64,000 nucleotides of DNA, taken from assembly GCF_037975245.1 (NCBI RefSeq), contig NC_092573.1:1358001-1422000 (forward strand). The letters run 5' to 3'. The notes below the pieces were generated by a model, which saw nothing but the letters and a program-made list of their open reading frames with translations, did not search any database and was not told the DNA's origin. Shown piece by piece: positions 59,401-64,000 of the stretch. Source of the stretch: Apostichopus japonicus (taxonomy: Eukaryota; Echinodermata; Holothuroidea; Aspidochirotida; Stichopodidae). How positions within the stretch are numbered: the stretch's first letter is position 1; each line of letters starts with the position of its first letter. The position numbers and the translations under genes are program-made.

Positions 59401-62400
59401 TAGGCAGCCACGGGGATGTTGATGTAGGGAGCTGATGTCACCTTACTAATGCTTGTCCTACTGCTGGAATTCTCCATGGTGTGCATCAGCAGAAAATCAT
59501 CATCTGTAGCCCTAGAAACACTGGAGGAAGAAAACAAAGATACCAACATCAATATTAATGATGATAATTGAGAGGATGTCCCTACAGTTGTTTATCTGTT
59601 TGCTTGTTTGCTTAATACTGTGCACTATCTTAAGAAAATGATGAAAAGTTGTGAAAACAAATATAATGTCTTAATTTTTGGAAAACTCACTCCTATCCCC
59701 CCCCCCCAAAAAAAATAGAAAACCAAAATCTTTTGTGGTTCCAATGCCTAAACATGTTCATAGTGTTGGTAAGCCATGCATTTTAATATTCATGAACTTG
59801 TGCACACCAAAATGAAGAGGGATTATCTATTGACTAATGCAGTAACATATAAAGGAAGGTACCAGGAATCAGTTATCATGTTGACAAAGTCTATTAAGTG
59901 ACATATTATAAAAACAGATACATGCATGAATATTAATGGGGTCAGATTTCTAATGATATTCCTCATGACTAGAAATGAATACAAATGGTTTGTTCTGAAA
60001 TAGTTCCATGATGCCCCCTGGATGCAAAAGATGAATCATAAATGAGGTATTCAGATAAGATGGATGATTATTAATGACCAACCTTCTAGACATGACAGCT
60101 GGATCTTCCTCCTCCTCCAACCAATACGGTACCTCCGGTTCTAAGAGCATAGCGATGTCAAGCTCCATCAGACCGTGGTGAGTCGAGACCACTACTGTAG
60201 TTGGTGTAGACTGTAAACAAGACAACAAAAAAACAATCAACTTTCATGACACTCTTGTCTCTTAAACTGATAACCAATTTGGGAGTATATGTCTCAGTAT
60301 CGGCTTCTCGCTATCCCACCCGCCCCCCCCGCACCATTGTAAATATTAATTAATGATTTCTTCATAAAAGGAGAGGGAAGAGGTTGCTATTCTTCACTGC
60401 ATAGATGGGATATGTTTAATATACAAATGATGCATGTCCTTGTACATTTTAACTATCACTAGCTGAAAGAATTGGATGATACAATTTAGATGCAATAAAA
60501 GAATGATGTCATAAATAAGGGTTGGATTTGTTATTATCTTCCAAGATTCTCCCACCCCCCCACATCCCGTCAACCTCTTGCACACCCTTGACAATCCCTC
60601 CCCCCTCCCCACGGATCATAAATGATGGAGTTGTAATTGCCTTTGCAGCTACTGCCACCACTCCCCCACCCCCTCCCAAAAGAAAATTGAAACCTGTTCT
60701 GTGGTTAATTATACTAGACACAGATGGTAATGTTTGTTACTGCACAAAATTACACAATAAATAATCCCTCTGTCGTTGCAACTCATGAATTTGAATGTGA
60801 CAACGTATGCATTAAATTGCCTAGCATGTTGTTGTTGTTAGTGTGGATCATGCTAATGTGCAGCAGTTACAGACTGGAAGCAATGAACCAACATGCAGGT
60901 GTGACTTTTATAGAACAACTACAAAAGCTGTGCATACATAGTATTACTCATAGCAGGCATTAATCTACTCCAGAACATTCATGTCAAATATATGATCTCT
61001 GACAGAGATATATTTTAGTCATGAACTGGACTTTAATATCCTCCTTTCGTTAATTTTATTGCTATTGCGAGCAGCTAACAAGCAGCATTATTTCTTAAGT
61101 CTTAATTAGTTAGTAGAGTTCATTTGTTTTGCAGGCTAAGGCAATTAGGTCTCAACACTAAAAACCACTTGAAGAATCCAGGTTAGCTTAACTAGTCAAG
61201 TTTCACTTTAAATTATAAAATAAAAATCAGTTTTACATTTTCAAATTTGAATTCCCATGTGATTAATGAATGGTAATACAAAACTGTCTGGCCAATAAAA
61301 GGCTGAGGATTCAATCAAAGATATTACTTTAATTATGCATAAAAACTTCATTGAGTGACAAATACAAATCTGTGATGTTTTCTTAAGATTGATTAAGTGT
61401 TAAGTAGTTACACTCTGTAGGTTTGATAAAATTGCCAATAGCCAACGGTTTGTCGGTTTAATCTTCTGTTGACCTTTGACCAAAATTTGATGCACTAAAT
61501 CAGCCTACACTAAAATGAGTTAATAAATGGGATATCTATTAATACATTCAGAATAAATTCATCCCGCCTCATTTTTCTTAATTCTAATTTGTGTAATTCC
61601 ATGTTTTCTTAATGAATGTTACCACATTGACATGACATGGTGACGATGTTAGCGGGCTGGCCTAAGTATGGTACAGTACTGTTAAGAGATTAAGCCTAGA
61701 CTACAGTCCTTAGAAATAGTGCCATTTAACTTTATTCATCCTGACAGCTTGTTGTCAACAGCCATACAATTCATCTTCTAAGTATAAAGATCTACTTAAA
61801 ACTTTACAGAAAAGGGGGTAAGGGGTTGGATGGTGAAAAGAACAAGAAATATTGCACCTTGTATGTAAGCTTTACAGCACTTAGGTGAACTTCATGTGCA
61901 GAAATGTGCCTTTTAAATGCAGTAACATTGTTGAGTGGCAGTTATCAAACCCTCCTCCCTCTCCCTTCCCTACCCCCCCCCCCTTCTACTCCCCCTCCTC
62001 TCCCAGTTAATGAAGACTTGATGATGCTTTTCACCGAATATCTTGTAGCAGCTAATTAAGCATATAGCGTATTAGAGACCTAGAAATTTATTATGTTAAG
62101 TCTACCTTGCAGTAGGCATTGAGTAGGATGTTGCATAACGCAGACCCAATGCTTATCTTACACACAGAAACTGACATTCTACAAGTGTAATGTCATTAAT
62201 GGAAGAAACCTTAAACAAAGACATTATTGTCAAAGTAATACAAAACAAAAAATACATATTATTCTGACAACACAATGGACTTTAACCCTTGCGTTGACTC
62301 CTCTTGCCCCCCACAAAATGTTCAATCATAATTAAAAAACCTGTTATCGTTAACTCTGCAGTCTAACGAAGATAATGGTTTTCTGGAACACTACACAGAA

Positions 62401-64000
62401 GAGATACAACACAAAGTGGATTATAAATGTCACAGTGAAATGGCTGACTCCCTGAATGATCATATTCATTAAGACTTGTGACACCCAAGGATGAAACATG
62501 ACCAGATGAATTGTATGGTTAAAAGATATACTTCCCAATGAAATGATGAATGTTCTACTCATGAAATATGAAAATGAGTGAAAGAAAAGGTGATTCAACA
62601 AAAGATATGAACATTAATGTCAAATGAAAAGCAAAAAGCCAGGAAGGAAGGAAGGCAAAGCAAAGTATGAGATAAATGATGGTTCCAATTCAAGTCTGCC
62701 TTGTCTGTTGGTAATACCTACTCTGAATTCACCGTTCAAGGATATATTACGCCAATCAGCCTGTGGAAACCCGGGGGTCAAAGGTTTAATACAAAGAGAG
62801 ATTGAGACTCTGGTTGTTGTTTTGACATCTATGAATATTCAACAGAATAGTTATGTAGCAGAAACTTTGTGAACAGAATAACCTTTCCGAGTGGCTTGAA
62901 TACGGGTCACAGAAGAAGGTTCAATGTGGAGAGTGGGAGGAGTGGAGAGGGGTGAAGAGGGGGGAGAGGGGAGAGGGGAGAGGGGGAGAGGGGGAGAGAA
63001 CACTTTGAGGCACAGAAGATCATGTGACTTTTTTTTGAGGGGGCAAACCATAAAATTACCTCAAAACATTCCAACTAAACTTATCCTCTGTGCCTTCCAT
63101 GCAACAAATTCCAGTACTTGAATATTTTATTAAAAACAGGGTACATTTCAATTACAATTTCTTTAATCCTTCAACAAAAGGGAACTTTTCTATCAACAAA
63201 AAAATAGGGAACAATGGTACTAAAATGGGGAGCTCTTAATTTATGATAAGGAGGTGTTGAGGTTATGTGCAGAGGCCTCCCAGATCCGCCCATCCCTGGG
63301 AACAATCCTACGACGGTGGGAAACAAAAAGCAAAGTTTTGGAGGCGATTGGCAAACGATGGGAGTCATACTTCACGGCAGGGGTATCACATCACGACAGT
63401 CACAGGCAAAATTGAGAAATCAAAAAGTAAAATTCACTTCAATATAAAAAGGGTTGTGAAATGCAAAAAAAAACAAAGAAGAAAATAAACTTATGAAGAG
63501 TAAATTATAAAGGAAAATACATGAGCATAAAATAGAGTGGATGTTCTGAAGATAATATATGAAGTAAAAATGTTAGCCCAAAAATCTTTCTTGCAAGTTG
63601 TGCATCATAAGATAACATATGAAGCAGCTGAAGAGTTTGACCGTTGGATAATACAAAGCTTATCGTGATGACAAAACCACGGTGCAAAAAGCTGTAAGGT
63701 TACGTGGAATGGAATCTAGTAGAATGAAATTTTGGCATAATTTGTCGAATACAAAATCATAAATTTTTTGTTATTAAAGGAAAAACTCACCTGATTAAAA
63801 CAGAAAGCTGGTATCCTATCCTGCTCCTTGTGAATAATTCTGACTTTTCCACTGCGTGGAGCTTTGGACCGGCTCTCCGATCCGCTATCGGTATAGATGG
63901 CAGAATCGGTCTGAGTGTAGGGAGGAAAATTAGGCTTGAAGTGAATACCTCATCAAATGATTTAAGAACAATATACATGATTTGAATAAAAACTTTAAGT
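47469..64000 (-). CDS. DMXL2: DmX-like protein (rabconnectin-3 alpha), C-terminal 416 aa in eight exons; 5' part beyond the right edge
   Basis: DMXL/Rbcn-3A proteins are very large WD40 scaffolds that regulate V-ATPase assembly and act on endosomes and synaptic vesicles. Exons on the minus strand in order: 63910-63791, 60210-60083, 59511-59340, 58709-58649, 57772-57561, 49055-48911, 48297-48080, 47663-47469 (stop). All phases agree (417 codons with stop). The sequence follows human DMXL2 closely: IPAFCFNQ, GLMELDIAMLL, GTNVITQRQLANVR, AAHPSLPYYLSGAGDGSVHL, QGNKFGVSD, QCHSKLASDFVF, NICLWDT, FDLRQRKIRQTFQAHESGIR, SAEGNIKVWSLEAHGLLH and CGADGT near the end. These are the C-terminal WD repeats. 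Invertebrates usually have one DMXL gene, so DMXL1 and DMXL2 are equally valid names. One intron (49056-57560) is enlarged by an inserted element with its own gene. Confidence 0.93.
49363..49390. repeat. Small inverted repeat GACACACCT...AGGTGTGTC
   Basis: Nine-base arms flank a six-base loop, followed by GTGGGACACC. It lies in the enlarged DMXL intron, outside the inferred element ends. It resembles the GGGACACC motif found inside the element. Confidence 0.7.
49980..50118. repeat. Two degenerate copies of the DMXL exon-intron border
   Basis: Two stretches resemble the live exon end at about 57535-57595. The first, about 49995-50055, aligns without gaps from CTATCAATATATCC through ATGATTTAGTAGACACTGGA. 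The second, about 50085-50110, contains AATGGTTTGGTAACGAATGG, close to the exon's AATGGTTTGGTAACCATTGG. The nearby phrase TTGATCGATCAGATCCCTAT also has relatives at 57417 and 57529. These look like decayed tandem duplicates on the other side of the inserted element. Confidence 0.6.
50686..50720. repeat. Palindrome with GTAAC(A)GGGACACC arms
   Basis: GTAACGGGACACCAA is followed after two bases by TTTTGGTGTCCCTGTTAC, so the arms pair over 15-16 positions with one extra base. A third copy, GTAACAGGGACACCAAA, stands alone at 50321-50337. The arrangement suggests a protein-binding site or a remnant of another element's end. Confidence 0.85.
51750..55079 (-). CDS. Transposase-like protein, 3 exons, 958 aa, nested in a DMXL intron
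   Basis: Exons on the minus strand: 55079-52589 (830 codons plus one nt), 52344-52264, 52054-51750; phases agree and the frame is fully open. I do not recognise a named family with certainty, though similar uncharacterised proteins occur in marine invertebrates. Residues 1-190 are Lys/Arg/Glu-rich and probably coiled coil. Near 290-320, AKKFGVSRKLISKAIK looks like a helix-turn-helix. Cys clusters follow (CLCEYCENI, CVLRKCTNCGI), which may bind zinc. The core has LDFAENY (D552), FISDDLVHDFHAV, FSDGCGQQYKSKG (D639) and RHGKGASDGESAVIK (D680/E682), which together resemble an RNase H-fold DDE catalytic core. The C-terminal exon has WVAVIYDEEWWPGIITDV, a Tudor/SH3-like barrel. It is probably a transposase of a TIR element or a domesticated descendant. 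Further upstream exons are possible. Confidence 0.7.
52055..52263 (-). other. U12-type GT-AG intron 2 of the nested gene
   Basis: The donor is CAGT|GTATCCTTAA and the acceptor ACATTCAG|CTGTTCC (minus sense). A branch-site match, TATCCTTGACAT, lies about 12 nt from the acceptor, at the spacing expected for U12 introns. The joined frame reads PQSVPLENTWTRGQWVAV. Confidence 0.75.
52345..52588 (-). other. U12-type GT-AG intron 1 of the nested gene
   Basis: Read on the minus strand the donor is GAGT|GTATCCTTTA and the acceptor ACTACAG|TAGATG. The donor matches the U12 consensus RTATCCTTT. A weak branch-like ATCTTTAATT lies about 13 nt before the acceptor. The phase (1) is the same as in the next intron. 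Confidence 0.65.
55080..57377. other. Region upstream of the nested gene within the inserted element
   Basis: This is the presumed promoter and 5' flank of the minus-strand 958-aa gene. A 105-codon open frame at 55296-55613 (minus) matches nothing I know and has no supporting splice context. From about 56600 to 57200 the motif CGTAAC with GGACACAA or GGGACACTAA recurs (56612, 56782, 56985), echoing copies near the other end of the element. Confidence 0.45.
57420..57515. repeat. ~49-bp tandem duplication beside a DMXL exon
   Basis: ATCAAAACATTTTTACAAAG followed by AACTAGACTGTGCATAAC occurs twice in direct succession. It lies in the intron between the right end of the inserted element and the exon at 57561-57772. 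Confidence 0.9.
57905..58090. repeat. 16-bp minisatellite (CTTAAGTATCTAGTCA)
   Basis: About seven good copies of CTTAAGTATCTAGTCA with A/G exchange (GTCAC or GTCGC) lie between 57922 and 58030. Degenerate copies (TCTAGTCACTTTAAGTATCT) continue to about 58095. It is intronic in DMXL. Confidence 0.92.
60211..63790. other. 3.6-kb DMXL intron without recognised features
   Basis: No exon or mobile-element protein was recognised. The intron contains several C-rich or GA-rich low-complexity patches (for example near 60560, 61970 and a GGGAGAGGGG repeat at 62930-63000). Confidence 0.5.

Noticed and set aside
1..64000. tRNA, rRNA or other structured RNA genes
   Set aside because: I saw no convincing tRNA A/B box pair or rRNA-like sequence by eye; a covariance-model scan would be needed to exclude small RNAs.

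Overview
This window is a piece of animal nuclear genome. Its genes have many short exons with GT-AG splice sites and long AT-rich introns, and its noncoding DNA is full of minisatellites, inverted-repeat elements and retrotransposon scraps. The gene set and repeat style suggest a marine invertebrate deuterostome, perhaps an echinoderm; that assignment is inference. Exon models were built by hand: reading frames were joined through splice sites with matching phase and compared with remembered family sequences.

Layout. (1) Minus strand, <744-5646: the first seven coding exons of ADAL, an adenosine/N6-methyl-AMP deaminase; its 3' end lies off the left edge. (2) 6.0-9.93 kb: a mobile or satellite-rich block with ~215-bp repeats, one inverted at the left and four or five direct at the right. 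It encloses broken reading frames resembling a ubiquitin-specific protease and a Ulp1-type SUMO protease. (3) Plus strand, 10712-20871: a complete 20-exon MAP2K5 (MEK5), 446 aa, with one GC-AG intron. (4) Minus strand, 23740-28827: a complete 7-exon SRFBP1 (BUD22-like) gene, 434 aa, with a LINE fragment and two MITE-like elements in its introns. (5) Plus strand, 30189-44914: a complete 16-exon FAM227 gene, 603 aa, with a U12-type AT-AC intron, a 48-bp minisatellite of about 20 copies and a ~3-kb array of 400/295-bp repeats. (6) Minus strand, 47469 to the right edge: the last eight exons of a DMXL (rabconnectin-3 alpha) gene, whose C-terminal WD40 repeats are well preserved.

The most unusual object lies inside an 8.5-kb intron of DMXL. 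It is a ~7.3-kb segment (about 50123-57406) with ~30-bp imperfect inverted ends and a possible TA target duplication. It carries, on the minus strand, an open three-exon gene for a 958-aa protein. The protein has a basic coiled-coil N-terminus, a helix-turn-helix-like segment, Cys/His clusters, and D552/D639/E682 in motifs that resemble an RNase H-fold (DDE) transposase. Both introns of this gene begin with GTATCCTT, the U12 (minor spliceosome) donor signature, and its second exon looks like a duplicate of the end of the first.

The cellular genes have unrelated functions: purine catabolism, ERK5 signalling, ribosome/SRF-related nuclear function, a probable ciliary or testis protein, and V-ATPase regulation. 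Their linkage is itself informative. As I recall the human map, ADAL, FAM227B, DMXL2 and MAP2K5 lie on 15q, while SRFBP1 and DMXL1 lie on 5q23. The window therefore looks like an unduplicated ancestral block.
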